Source: Bacillota bacterium (GTDB taxonomy: Bacteria > Bacillota > Clostridia > Christensenellales > Pumilibacteraceae). Taken from it: 13,341 nucleotides of DNA. The notes under the pieces were generated by a model. It had not been told where the DNA came from. It was given only the letters and a program-made list of their open reading frames with translations, and did no database searches. This document shows positions 1 to 8,972 of the stretch, one piece after another. The stretch lies in contig WQSV01000017.1 in the NCBI GenBank assembly GCA_009787685.1, forward strand, positions 1,337-14,677, given 5' to 3'. A program made the translations under genes and the position numbers. Each line of letters begins with the position of its first letter. Position 1 is the first letter of the stretch.

Positions 1-1398
1 ATTATTAACTTCATAGCGATGTCGATGACGCTCCCCTATTTCAGTTAAATTATATAATTTATGTAATTTGGTGTTTTTTTCAATTTTGCAACGATATTCT
101 CCAAGTCTCATTGTTCCACCACTCAACTCCTTACCTTCTTGCCCACACATCAAATCGACGACAGCAGAATTTTTTTTGCAAAACTCACCAGAATTCGCTT
201 TTTCAATTCCACAAACATTTCTTGCAAACTCAATGACTGCAACTTGCATTCCAAGACATATTCCTAGAAACGGAATATTGTTCTCTCTTGCCCATCTTGC
301 AGCCTCAATTTTGCCTTCAACTCCTCTCTCTCCAAAGCCACCCGGAATTAACACTCCGCCAACTCCTTTCAATAATTTTTCAACACTATCACCACTCACA
401 CTCTCCGCACAAATCCATTTTATGTCCACATGCACTCCATGCTCAATTCCAGCATGATTAAGGCTCTCCACTATTGAAAGATAGGCGTCGTGCAATTTGA
501 CATATTTTCCAACAAGTGCAATTGTTATTCTTTTTTTGCGACTCTCAGCTTTTTTAATCACTCTTTTCCATTCATTCAAATCCGCTTCCACACATTTTAA
601 TTTTAATAAATCACAGACAACATCGTCAAACTTGCTTTCTTTCAATGCAACTGGCACTTCGTAAAGCGAAGAAAGTGTCACATTTTCAATAACACAATGA
701 GGGGAGACATTGCAAAACAATGCTATTTTGTCTTTGTCCTTTTGTTCAATTTTTTCATCTGACCTCGTTATTATGATGTTTGGAGAAATACCCATTCCTT
801 GCAATTGTTTGACCGAGTGTTGAACCGGCTTTGTTTTGTGTTCATTGCTCGCCTTGAGATATGGCACAAGAGCCACGTGAATAAAAACGCAGTTTTCTCT
901 TCCACATTCAAGCGAAATTTGACGAATAGCTTCTAGAAAAGGCTGGCTCTCAATGTCGCCAGTCGTTCCACCAATTTCAACAATCATCACATCTGCGCCA
1001 CTTTTTTTTGCACCCGCATAGACAAAGTTTTTTATTTCTTGAGTGACATGCGGAACAACTTGAACAGTTCCACCTTGGTATCCACCCTCTCTTTCTCTAG
1101 AAAGAACATTCCAATAGACTCGACCACTAGTTAGCGACGAATATTTTGTCAAGCTCTCGTCAATAAAACGCTCATAATGACCCAAATCCAAATCAGTCTC
1201 TGCACCATCGTCAGTCACAAAAACCTCCCCATGCTCATATGGGTTCATTGTTCCCGGATCCACATTCATATATGGATCTAACTTTTGTGCTGTAATTTTC
1301 ACTCCACGCTGTTTCAGCAATCTTCCCAATGACGCTGCTGTTATTCCTTTCCCAAGACCAGAAACAACACCTCCCGTCACAAACACAAATTTACACAT
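1..1398 (-). CDS. pyrG: CTP synthase (glutamine-hydrolysing), C-terminus cut by window edge
   Basis: PyrG makes CTP from UTP, ATP and glutamine in the cytosol. It has an N-terminal synthetase domain and a C-terminal class I glutamine amidotransferase domain. My translation from the ATG at 1398 gives 466 codons with no stop. It starts MCKFVFVTGGVVSGLGKGIT, which carries the ATP-binding loop (residues 9-18). The nucleophile lies in LGICLGMQ, Cys381 (codon 258-256). The visible sequence ends at the conserved ERHRHRYEVNN stretch. About 70 residues are missing, including the His-Glu pair of the triad, because the gene runs off the window and not because it is broken. The start is preceded by AGAGGAG about 9 nt upstream. 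An in-frame ATG seven codons earlier lies upstream of that site and is less likely. It is the last visible gene of the nucleotide operon, 67 nt after guaA. Family assignment is certain. Confidence 0.97.
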   Translation of the reverse strand, partial: MCKFVFVTGGVVSGLGKGITAASLGRLLKQRGVKITAQKLDPYMNVDPGTMNPYEHGEVFVTDDGAETDLDLGHYERFIDESLTKYSSLTSGRVYWNVLSREREGGYQGGTVQVVPHVTQEIKNFVYAGAKKSGADVMIVEIGGTTGDIESQPFLEAIRQISLECGRENCVFIHVALVPYLKASNEHKTKPVQHSVKQLQGMGISPNIIITRSDEKIEQKDKDKIALFCNVSPHCVIENVTLSSLYEVPVALKESKFDDVVCDLLKLKCVEADLNEWKRVIKKAESRKKRITIALVGKYVKLHDAYLSIVESLNHAGIEHGVHVDIKWICAESVSGDSVEKLLKGVGGVLIPGGFGERGVEGKIEAARWARENNIPFLGICLGMQVAVIEFARNVCGIEKANSGEFCKKNSAVVDLMCGQEGKELSGGTMRLGEYRCKIEKNTKLHKLYNLTEIGERHRHRYEVNN

Positions 1399-1465
1399 TT
1401 TTATTTTCTCCTCTTGCATTGTTTTTTGTTTTATTTATTTCCTTCTGCAAGCAACAGTAGCGAAA

Positions 1466-2983
1466 CTACTCCCACTCAATTGTCGAGGGGGGCTTACTTG
1501 ATATATCATAGACCACGCGTGACACCCCTTGAACTTCGCTTGTTATTTTTGATGATATTTTTCTCAACAGTTTATTCGGCAAATCAGAGTATTCACAAGT
1601 CATGAAATCATCAGTTGAAACAGCTCTTAGTGCAACAACATAGTCATAAGTTCTCTCATCGCCCTTGACCCCAACCGATAGAGTTTGAGTCAAAACTGCA
1701 AAATATTGTGACGGCTTTTTTGACAATGATTCTAGTTCATGCCTAAAAATAGCGTCGACTTGTTTTAATTTTTCTAGTTTGTCATGCGTCACTTCCCCCA
1801 TAACTCTTATTGCAAGTCCCGGTCCCGGAAATGGCTGACGATTGACCAAGTTTGGCGGCAATCCAAGCTTGATTCCAACTTTTCTAACCTCATCTTTAAA
1901 CAAACCCGACAACGGCTCAACCAACCCATCAAAGTTATGTTTTTCTGGAAGCCCACCAACATTATGATGGCTTTTAATGGTTGAACCAAATTCTCCACCG
2001 CTTTCAACTATATCGGGATAAATTGTTCCTTGAGCCAAATATGGAATGTTTCCTAGTTTTTTCGATTCATCTTCAAATACTCTGACAAATTCGTTTCCAA
2101 TTATTTTGCGCTTTCTTTCTGGATCACTGACCCCTTCAATTGCTTTTAAAAATCTCTCTTGCGCATTCACTCGAATAAAATTTAGATCAAATTTTGAAAA
2201 TATTTTTTCAATTTCATCGCCCTCGTCTTTTCTCATGAACCCATGGTCAACAAAGACACACGTTAACTGCCCATGGATTGCTTTTGACAAAAGAGCTGCA
2301 CACACAGACGAGTCAACCCCTCCACTAAGCCCTAATAAAACTCCTTTAACGCCTACATGTTTGCGAATGCTCTCAACCTTTTCACTAACATAGTCCTTCA
2401 AACGATACTTTCTTACAACACCGCAAACATCTAAAAAATTGCTTATAATCTCTTTTCCAAACTTAGTGTGACGAGTTTCTGGATGAAATTGAACTCCATA
2501 TAATTTTCTGTTTTTGTTCTCAATGACAGCTATTGCATTCGGAGATTTTGCCGTCACTTGAAAATTTGGTGGCGGGACACTGACAACATCGCGATGACTC
2601 ATGAGCGCAACAAACTCTAGTTTTATGTTATTCAACAAATCACTTTCAGAAAAGTCGCAAGTCACATTAACTTGTCCATATTCCCCAACTTCACCACTTG
2701 AAACCTCTCCTCCTAGCATGTGAGTCATCAATTGCATTCCATAACAAATTCCTAGCATTGGAACACCAAGGTCGAATAATCGTTCATCACATTTTGGTGC
2801 GTTTTCAGAATAGACACTTTGAGGGCCACCTGTCAGAATTATTCCCACAGGATTGATTTCTTTGACTCTTCCCAAACTAATGTTCCCGCTTTCAATAATA
2901 GCGTAAACGTTCAAATTCCTAACAGCACGACAAATCAACTCTTTATATTGTCCGCCAAAATCTAAGACTAAAATTGTTTCCAT
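1466..2983 (-). CDS. guaA: GMP synthase (glutamine-hydrolysing)
   Basis: GuaA converts XMP to GMP using ATP and the amide nitrogen of glutamine, the last step of guanine nucleotide synthesis. The 505-residue protein has full length and standard layout. A class I amidotransferase domain spans roughly residues 1-190, with Cys80 in MLGICYGMQ and His167/Glu169 in QFHPE. An ATP pyrophosphatase domain follows, with the PP-loop LSGGVDSS at 219-226. The dimerisation domain contains QPFPGPGLAIRV (383-394) and ends with the family-typical SSKPPSTIEWE. The ATG at 2983 lies 4 nt after the carA stop. A G-rich ribosome binding site (GGGGG) sits within the last codons of carA, so the two are very likely translationally linked. 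guaB, which supplies XMP, is not in the window. All catalytic residues I can check are present. Confidence 0.98.
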   Translation of the reverse strand: METILVLDFGGQYKELICRAVRNLNVYAIIESGNISLGRVKEINPVGIILTGGPQSVYSENAPKCDERLFDLGVPMLGICYGMQLMTHMLGGEVSSGEVGEYGQVNVTCDFSESDLLNNIKLEFVALMSHRDVVSVPPPNFQVTAKSPNAIAVIENKNRKLYGVQFHPETRHTKFGKEIISNFLDVCGVVRKYRLKDYVSEKVESIRKHVGVKGVLLGLSGGVDSSVCAALLSKAIHGQLTCVFVDHGFMRKDEGDEIEKIFSKFDLNFIRVNAQERFLKAIEGVSDPERKRKIIGNEFVRVFEDESKKLGNIPYLAQGTIYPDIVESGGEFGSTIKSHHNVGGLPEKHNFDGLVEPLSGLFKDEVRKVGIKLGLPPNLVNRQPFPGPGLAIRVMGEVTHDKLEKLKQVDAIFRHELESLSKKPSQYFAVLTQTLSVGVKGDERTYDYVVALRAVSTDDFMTCEYSDLPNKLLRKISSKITSEVQGVSRVVYDISSKPPSTIEWE

Positions 2984-2987
2984 AATA

Positions 2988-4052
2988 TTATTTTTGCCCC
3001 CTTTCTATTCTTTCCATAAACCTGTCGAACAAAAATGTTGTGTCTAACGGCCCCCCTGATGCTTCGGGGTGAAATTGAACACTAAAAGAAAGCCCATAAT
3101 CCATACCCTCGCAAGACAAATCGTTAACATTAATCATTGAGGGCTTGTCAGCCACAACTTCATAGCCATGGTTTTGAGTAGTAATGAAAACCTTTCCAGT
3201 TGACAATTCCTTGACTGGCTGGTTTGCACTTCGATGCCCGAATTTTAATTTTCTCGTTTTGTGTCCATGTGCCAATGCAAGCAATTGGTGACCTAGGCAT
3301 ATTCCAAAAATCGGCACTTTTGATTTGATTAATTCTTTCACAGTTTGAATTAGTGGTTCGTTGATTTTTTCGGCTGGATCACCGGGTCCATTTGAGAGCA
3401 TTATGCCATCTGGCTTGAATTCTAAAATTTCTTTGCTCGTTATATCGCATGAAAACCTTTTAACAAAGCAACCTCTTTTTATTAATTCATTCTCAATTGA
3501 ACGCTTTGAGCCTGTGTCGATAAGTGCTATTTTTTTCATGCCTTCTTTCAACTCTTGCTTATAATTCCCATTGTCAATATTGGAAACGCTTTTAACAGCA
3601 TTAATCACCTTATAGGCTTTAATTTCATCAAAGTCTTTTTTTGTTGGCTCGCTGAACATAATTTTTCCGTTCATTGCACCCTCATTTCTTATAATTTTAG
3701 TTAGCGCTCTTGTGTCAATACCATGAATACCACTGACACCTTTCTCTTTCAAAAAGCTATCAATATCCCCTTCACTTCTAAAATTAGATGGATTAGAGCA
3801 AGGATATTTGACAATAAAGCCTTTGGGCCAAACTTTGTTAGATTCAAAATCTGATGCAATAACGCCATAGTTTCCAACAAGCGGGAATGTCATTAGAACT
3901 ATTTGACCATAGTAACTTGGGTCTGTTAAGGTCTCAAGATAGCCAGTCATTGCCGTCGTGAAAACAATTTCACCAACAACCTCTTTGCTACACCCAAATG
4001 AATATCCATTAAAAATTCTTTCATTTTCCAAAACTAAATATGTTTTTTTCAT
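2988..4052 (-). CDS. carA: Carbamoyl phosphate synthase small (glutaminase) subunit
   Basis: CarA hydrolyses glutamine and passes ammonia to the large subunit CarB, which makes carbamoyl phosphate for pyrimidine and arginine synthesis. The 354-residue protein has the CarA-specific N-terminal domain (residues 1-150, with FTTAMTGYLETLTDPSYYGQ at 31-50). The class I amidotransferase domain follows, with Cys252 in IFGICLGHQ, FGHRSANQPV at 271-280, and His328/Glu330 in FHPEASGGP. The specific N-terminal domain and HPEASGGP separate it from other class I amidotransferases. Its ATG shares one base with the purF stop (TAATG), and GGAGG lies about 10 nt upstream inside purF. Unusually, carB does not follow; guaA comes next, so the large subunit must be encoded elsewhere. 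Length and motifs give no sign of decay. Confidence 0.97.
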   Translation of the reverse strand: MKKTYLVLENERIFNGYSFGCSKEVVGEIVFTTAMTGYLETLTDPSYYGQIVLMTFPLVGNYGVIASDFESNKVWPKGFIVKYPCSNPSNFRSEGDIDSFLKEKGVSGIHGIDTRALTKIIRNEGAMNGKIMFSEPTKKDFDEIKAYKVINAVKSVSNIDNGNYKQELKEGMKKIALIDTGSKRSIENELIKRGCFVKRFSCDITSKEILEFKPDGIMLSNGPGDPAEKINEPLIQTVKELIKSKVPIFGICLGHQLLALAHGHKTRKLKFGHRSANQPVKELSTGKVFITTQNHGYEVVADKPSMINVNDLSCEGMDYGLSFSVQFHPEASGGPLDTTFLFDRFMERIERGQK

Positions 4053-5527
4053 TAGTTAACGTCCTCCAATGTTGATTTTTGTTCCCATTTGCAATCTCCA
4101 CCAGTAAAACAAATCGTGCATAATGGTAGTTTCGTTTTTTTGCAAGCATTTTTTAATCCCTCTAGGCTAATATAGCCAATCGAGTCTGCACCAACGTTTT
4201 TTGCAATTTCTGGAATTGTCATTTTGTTAGCAATCAAAGCATCCTCGCTGTCAACATCCGTTCCATAGTGGCAAGTGAAACGAAATGGTGGAGAAGAAAT
4301 CCTTAGGTGAATTTCTTTTGCTCCAGCTTTTTTTAATGAAGAAACAATCTTTGCAATCGTTGTTCCTCTGACAATGCTATCATCAACTAGAATAACGATT
4401 TTGTCTTTAACATTAACTGATAATGGGTTTAATTTTATTTTGACTATTGAATCTCTTTCTCCTTGAGTTGGATAAATAAAACTTCTTCCAACATAGCGAT
4501 TTTTGACGAATCCACTGGCTAGAGGAATTCCGCTCTCTTGAGAATAGCCTATTGCTGCTTCCAATCCGCTGTCTGGCACTCCGCAAACAATATCTGCCTT
4601 GATGGGATGTTCTTTCGCTAACGCCCGTCCCATATTAATTCTCGCATCATAAACCGAAAGCCCTTCAATGACACTATCGGGTCTTGCGAAATAAACATAT
4701 TCAAAAACGCATAACCCTAGTTCTGCTCTTTTATCTCGTCCTCTGTCTAGCCTATATTTTTCTTGCAACTCCCCCCTATTTAGGCGCTGAATTATTTCTC
4801 CGTTTTCAATAACAACGACATCACCGGGCAGAACATCTTCAATCAATTCAAAACCACAAGTGTTTAATGCGCAACTTTCTGACGCAACTGCAAGACCTAT
4901 TTCACTTTTTCCAATGCACAAAGGACGAAAACCATATTTGTCTCGAATCACAATAAGCTTTTTATCGCCAACAAGTATAATAATTGAAAATGCACCCTTT
5001 AAAAGGTTTGCGGCTTTAACAACCCCTTTCATCAAATCTTTTTGTTTGACGACATGATATGCAAACAACTTTGAAACAACCTCGCTGTCGCTACTTGCAT
5101 TGAACTGGACTCCAACACTTTTTAATTCATCTCTCAATTCTTTTGCATTTGTCAGATTTCCATTGTGAGCAACTGCAATTCTTCCAGTCAAAAATTCTGT
5201 GACAAAAGGCCCCACATTCGCACTTGAATTTGTTCCAGTTGTTGAATATCTCGCGTGTCCTATTGCAACATTTCCTTCTGGCAATTTTTTGAGTTTTCCA
5301 TTTTGAAAAACTTCTGTCACAAGCCCTAATTCTTTTTGACAAATAATATTTTTATTTTCACTAACAACTGCAATGCCTGCGCCTTCTTGCCCTCGGTGCT
5401 GGAGCGATAGAAGTCCGTTATATGTCAACCCCACTGCTTCATTTGTGCTTACGCTAACACCAAAAACAGCACATTCCTCATGCAACTTATCTTCAAATAA
5501 TTCTTTTGTTTCTTGTTCTTTTTTCAT
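4052..5527 (-). CDS. purF: Amidophosphoribosyltransferase (glutamine PRPP amidotransferase)
   Basis: PurF catalyses the committed purine step, PRPP plus glutamine to phosphoribosylamine. I start it at the ATG at 5527 (491 residues). It lies 13 nt after the purA stop, and AAAGGG (5537-5542) precedes it by 9 nt; the open frame extends to 5653, but that part overlaps purA. The class II (Ntn) glutaminase nucleophile is Cys19 in HEECAVFGV, so an 18-residue propeptide should be removed to expose it. Further glutaminase motifs are SLQHRGQEGAG (41-51) and RYSTTG (93-98). The PRPP-binding loop is VILVDDSIVRGTT (378-390). Cys273, Cys419, Cys470 and Cys473 match the four [4Fe-4S] ligands of the Bacillus-type enzyme, so this is the oxygen-sensitive iron-sulfur form. 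It ends in a TAATG overlap with carA. Confidence 0.97.
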   Translation of the reverse strand: MKKEQETKELFEDKLHEECAVFGVSVSTNEAVGLTYNGLLSLQHRGQEGAGIAVVSENKNIICQKELGLVTEVFQNGKLKKLPEGNVAIGHARYSTTGTNSSANVGPFVTEFLTGRIAVAHNGNLTNAKELRDELKSVGVQFNASSDSEVVSKLFAYHVVKQKDLMKGVVKAANLLKGAFSIIILVGDKKLIVIRDKYGFRPLCIGKSEIGLAVASESCALNTCGFELIEDVLPGDVVVIENGEIIQRLNRGELQEKYRLDRGRDKRAELGLCVFEYVYFARPDSVIEGLSVYDARINMGRALAKEHPIKADIVCGVPDSGLEAAIGYSQESGIPLASGFVKNRYVGRSFIYPTQGERDSIVKIKLNPLSVNVKDKIVILVDDSIVRGTTIAKIVSSLKKAGAKEIHLRISSPPFRFTCHYGTDVDSEDALIANKMTIPEIAKNVGADSIGYISLEGLKNACKKTKLPLCTICFTGGDCKWEQKSTLEDVN

Positions 5528-5540
5528 GAAAATTAACCCT

Positions 5541-6806
5541 TTAAATAGTGATATACTCATCTCTTGCTGGGCCCAATGAGACATAGGATATAGGGCACCC
5601 AACAGATTTTTCAATAAATTGAATGTAGTCAACCGCAGCTTTTGGCAAATCACTTAGTTTTCGTGCTTTTGAAATATCGCATTTGAAGCCGTCAAGATAT
5701 TCATAAATTGGCTTTGCACGAAATAGTGCTGGTCCTGTTGGAAAATGATTAATCCTTTTTCCGTCAAGCTCATAGGCAACACATACTGGAATTCTGTCCA
5801 AATATGATAATATGTCTAGTTTGGTTAATGCAATCTCAGTTGCTCCTTGTGCGAGTATTCCATATCTCGACGCAACAACATCAAATGCCCCGACTCTTCT
5901 CGCTCTTCCTGTCGCAGCACCATATTCACTTCCCTCTTCTCTTAATGCTTTTGCTTCTTCATCATCCATTTCAACAACAAAAGGACCTTCTCCAACACAA
6001 GACGAATATGCCTTCATGACACCAACTATTCTTTTCAACTTAACAAATGGCGCACCGGCTCCAATTGGAGCATAGGCTGCGAGAGTGTGAGATGAGGTTG
6101 TGAAAGGATATATTCCGTAGTCAATATCACGAAGTGCGCCCAGTTGAGCTTCAAACAAAACCTTTTTTCCTTTGTCAATTTCATCTTTTAAGTATTCTGT
6201 TGAATCAATAATATATGGACTCAAAAATTCTGCACACTTTTCCAGAATTTCTAAAACTTTTTTTGAATTCGCTTTTTCACCGTAACTTTTAAGTGTCAAA
6301 TTTTTCCACTCAACAAAATCTGGCACTATACTTCTTAGGTATGATATGTCCAACAAGTCAGCCATTTGAACACCCTTTTTCATATATTTGTCGCTATAAC
6401 ATGGAGCAATACCTCGTCTTGTTGAGCCAAATTTTTTGTCACATAATCTCTCTTCCTCCAAAATATCCTGTCTGACATGGTAAGAAAGACAAACATGCGC
6501 TTTGTCTGATATTTTGAGATTATCGGGTTTTATTTTGAGCCCCTTTTCTTGAAGCCCCCTTATTTCATTGACCAAATATTCTGCATCAATAACCATTCCA
6601 GCACCCAACAAATTCACCTTATCCTCGCGGGTTATAGCAGACGGGAGCAAATTCAATATGAACTTGCCTTTGTTGTTTTTTATTGTGTGTCCAGCATTAT
6701 TGCCACCTTGATAGCGACAAATGATGTCATAATCCTCACTCAACAAATCAACCATTCTCCCTTTGCCCTCATCACCCCAGTTTATTCCAACAACTGCTGA
6801 TATCAT
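5541..6806 (-). CDS. purA: Adenylosuccinate synthetase
   Basis: PurA joins aspartate to IMP with GTP hydrolysis, forming adenylosuccinate, the first step from IMP to AMP. The 421-residue protein begins MISAVVGINWGDEGKGRMVD. It contains the phosphate-binding loop GDEGKG (11-16) with the catalytic Asp12, and YQGGNNAGHT with the catalytic His40. Other family motifs are the TGRARRVGAFD stretch in the middle, ALTKLDIL (the guanine-recognising TKLD), and YVSLGPARDEYI near the C-terminus. The ATG at 6806 follows a strong AAAGGAGG and lies 16 nt after purB. PurA and PurB act consecutively on the AMP branch, which fits their adjacency. Length is normal and I see no missing catalytic residue. Confidence 0.97.
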   Translation of the reverse strand: MISAVVGINWGDEGKGRMVDLLSEDYDIICRYQGGNNAGHTIKNNKGKFILNLLPSAITREDKVNLLGAGMVIDAEYLVNEIRGLQEKGLKIKPDNLKISDKAHVCLSYHVRQDILEEERLCDKKFGSTRRGIAPCYSDKYMKKGVQMADLLDISYLRSIVPDFVEWKNLTLKSYGEKANSKKVLEILEKCAEFLSPYIIDSTEYLKDEIDKGKKVLFEAQLGALRDIDYGIYPFTTSSHTLAAYAPIGAGAPFVKLKRIVGVMKAYSSCVGEGPFVVEMDDEEAKALREEGSEYGAATGRARRVGAFDVVASRYGILAQGATEIALTKLDILSYLDRIPVCVAYELDGKRINHFPTGPALFRAKPIYEYLDGFKCDISKARKLSDLPKAAVDYIQFIEKSVGCPISYVSLGPARDEYITI

Positions 6807-6822
6807 TTTTGTTGTCCTCCTT

Positions 6823-8250
6823 TTAAACTTTTATTTCGTTTTTGTCCTTAATGAGTTTTTTGTTTGTTTTTAGCATTTCATTGACACCAACCAAGAATTC
6901 ATCAACTTGCTCAATGCTTCTCCCAATGAAATCTTCAACTACTAAAATTTTGTCCAACTCTTCTTTGCTCAAAGAAAAATCATCATCATCTAGTATTTTG
7001 TTTAATAAATCATTTTTTCCACCTTTCTTTATTTCCTCGGATGCTTTTAGAGAATATTGTTTTATTTTTTCATGCAACTCTTGACGATTCCCACCCTTTT
7101 TCACAGCGTGCATTAAAATATTTTCAGTTGCTAAAAATGGTAGTTCTGTTTTTAGGTTTTTCTTTATAACTCCTTTGTTGACAACCGCTCCACTCATAAT
7201 ATCAACAAATAACGACAAAATCGCATCAGTTGCCAAAAACATTTGAGGAAGAATCACTCTCCTGTTCGCGCTGTCATCAAGGGTTCTTTCTAGCCACTGT
7301 TCAGATGCTGTGAAGGACGCATTCAAAAGAGTGACGTTAACAAACCTTGATAAGGATGTTATTCTCTCACTTCTCATTGGATTGCGTTTGTAGGGCATCG
7401 CGGATGAGCCTACTTGAGTTTTTAAAAATGGCTCTTCCAATTCTTTTAAATGCGATAGCAATCGGAAATCATTTGAAAATTTCATTGCACTTTGAGCAAT
7501 TGATGACAAAACCGCTAAAACAGAAAAATCAAGTTTTCTTGAATATGTTTGACCCGATATTGGATATATTTCCAAAAATCCAAATTTCTTTGCAATCTTT
7601 TTTTCTAATTCCAAAACTTTTTGGTGATTATTTTCAAAAAGACTAAGGAAACTCGCAGCAGTTCCCGTTGCACCTTTGCAACCAAAAAATTTTATCTTTT
7701 TTAGCACCGCATCCAAGTCTTCTAGATCAGACATTAAATCCGCAATCCACAAACAAGCTCTTTTTCCAACTGTTGTTGGTTGCGCTGATTGAAAATGAGT
7801 GAAAGCAAGGCATGGAAGGTCTTTGTGTTTTTTTGCGAATGTGGCCAGTTCATTGATGATCAAAACAAGTTGTGATTTGATCAAATTCAGAGCATCACGT
7901 AAAATAATAATATCGGTGTTATCCGTGACATAACAACTTGTTGAGCCAAGATGAATAATTGGAGCCGCTTTTTTCGCCTTTTCTCCAAAAGCTTTAATAT
8001 GAGCCATGACATCATGACGAGTTTCCCTTTCAATCTCACCAGCCCTCTTAAAATCAATGTCATGCGCATTTTTTTCCAAATCTTCAATTTGTTCACTTGA
8101 TATTTGAAGCCCTAACTCTCGCTGACCTCGTGCTAACTCTATCCACAATTTTCTCCATGTTAAAAATTTGACATCGCTTGAAAAAAGATTTTGCATAGGC
8201 ATTGATGAATATCTCGTTGTTAATGGATTTTCATATGTGTTTGTTGTCAT
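6823..8250 (-). CDS. purB: Adenylosuccinate lyase
   Basis: PurB removes fumarate twice in purine synthesis: from SAICAR to give AICAR, and from adenylosuccinate to give AMP. The 475-residue protein belongs to the fumarase/aspartase superfamily. It carries ERETRHDVMAHI (75-85), the catalytic-base region THFQSAQPTTVGKR (151-164), and the signature GSSAMPYKRNP (281-291), which holds the mobile-loop serines. The length and the RHDVMAH and THFQxAQ motifs resemble the longer vertebrate-like adenylosuccinate lyases more than the roughly 430-residue Bacillus type; I judge this by eye. The start ATG overlaps the purC stop (TAATG), and AAGGAGG lies in the last codons of purC. PurB uses the product of PurC and, separately, the product of PurA, so it links its two neighbours. 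Confidence 0.96.
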   Translation of the reverse strand: MTTNTYENPLTTRYSSMPMQNLFSSDVKFLTWRKLWIELARGQRELGLQISSEQIEDLEKNAHDIDFKRAGEIERETRHDVMAHIKAFGEKAKKAAPIIHLGSTSCYVTDNTDIIILRDALNLIKSQLVLIINELATFAKKHKDLPCLAFTHFQSAQPTTVGKRACLWIADLMSDLEDLDAVLKKIKFFGCKGATGTAASFLSLFENNHQKVLELEKKIAKKFGFLEIYPISGQTYSRKLDFSVLAVLSSIAQSAMKFSNDFRLLSHLKELEEPFLKTQVGSSAMPYKRNPMRSERITSLSRFVNVTLLNASFTASEQWLERTLDDSANRRVILPQMFLATDAILSLFVDIMSGAVVNKGVIKKNLKTELPFLATENILMHAVKKGGNRQELHEKIKQYSLKASEEIKKGGKNDLLNKILDDDDFSLSKEELDKILVVEDFIGRSIEQVDEFLVGVNEMLKTNKKLIKDKNEIKV

Positions 8251-8972
8251 TATAATTTTTCCTCCTTGCCAATCGTATTCTCCAATCTTGAAAGCAATTC
8301 TCTATATCCATCAAGAACATCTCCAAGATCTCTCCTAAAAATATCTTTGTCAAGTTTTTTCCCAGTTTCAACATCCCAAAGACGACATGAATCCGCAGAA
8401 ATCTCATCGCAAAGAATAATTTCATCATTAACTCTTCCAAATTCCAATTTGAAATCAACAAGCTTAATTCCAATTTTTAAAAACAAAGCCTTTAGAAGTT
8501 CGTTGATTTTTAGAGCCTCTTTTTCTAAAAATTTCAGCTCCTTTTCTGTTGATATTCCTAATGCAAGAATCTGGCTTGTGTTTATCATAGGGTCACCCAG
8601 CTCATCAGACTTTAGTGAATATTCTAAACTAACACTCTTCAACGAATGTCCCTCTTCAACACCATATTTTTTAGAAAAACTACCCGCCGCAACATTCCTA
8701 ACTATTATTTCAACAGGAATAATCTCCGCTTTCCTGCAAATAAAAGACACCTCGTCAATCTGTTTGACGAGGTGTGTGTTTATCCCATGGCTGGAAAGAT
8801 AGTTGTAGATTAGGTGTGAGGTGCGGGCATTGAGAGAGCCTTTGCCCTCTTTCTCCTCACTTTTTTCCCCATTGAATGCAGTTAGAGTGTTCTTATACTT
8901 TATGACAAGAGTATCAAATGAATCTCCAGCATAAATAGTTTTTGATTTGCCCTCATATAAAAAACCTTTCAT
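8250..8972 (-). CDS. purC: SAICAR synthetase (phosphoribosylaminoimidazole-succinocarboxamide synthase)
   Basis: PurC couples CAIR with aspartate, using ATP, to give SAICAR. From the ATG at 8972 the protein has 240 residues, the normal family length. It begins MKGFLYEGKSKTIY, which aligns with the usual LYEGKAK start. It contains the two SAICAR synthetase signatures IPVEIIVRNVAAGSFSKKYG (85-104) and LVDFKLEFG (171-179), plus DEISADSCRLWD (189-200), which carries substrate-binding residues. An upstream in-frame GTG at 8993 would add MWYNNLH, but that stretch is the -10 promoter region, so I reject it. The gene leads the nucleotide operon. No Shine-Dalgarno sequence precedes its ATG and a TATAAT box lies only 9 nt upstream, so the message is probably leaderless or nearly so. 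Its stop overlaps the purB start. Confidence 0.96.
   Translation of the reverse strand: MKGFLYEGKSKTIYAGDSFDTLVIKYKNTLTAFNGEKSEEKEGKGSLNARTSHLIYNYLSSHGINTHLVKQIDEVSFICRKAEIIPVEIIVRNVAAGSFSKKYGVEEGHSLKSVSLEYSLKSDELGDPMINTSQILALGISTEKELKFLEKEALKINELLKALFLKIGIKLVDFKLEFGRVNDEIILCDEISADSCRLWDVETGKKLDKDIFRRDLGDVLDGYRELLSRLENTIGKEEKL

Noticed and set aside
1461..1475. Inverted repeat AGTAG-N5-CTACT around the guaA stop codon as a terminator
   Set aside because: The stem is 5 bp with no T-tract, and pyrG continues in the same direction 67 nt later with a good ribosome binding site.
8266..8802. 178-residue open frame on the + strand opposite purC
   Set aside because: It lies wholly antisense to a certain purC gene, is Ser/Phe/Ile-rich as expected from reverse reading of Lys/Glu-rich codons, and resembles no family I know.
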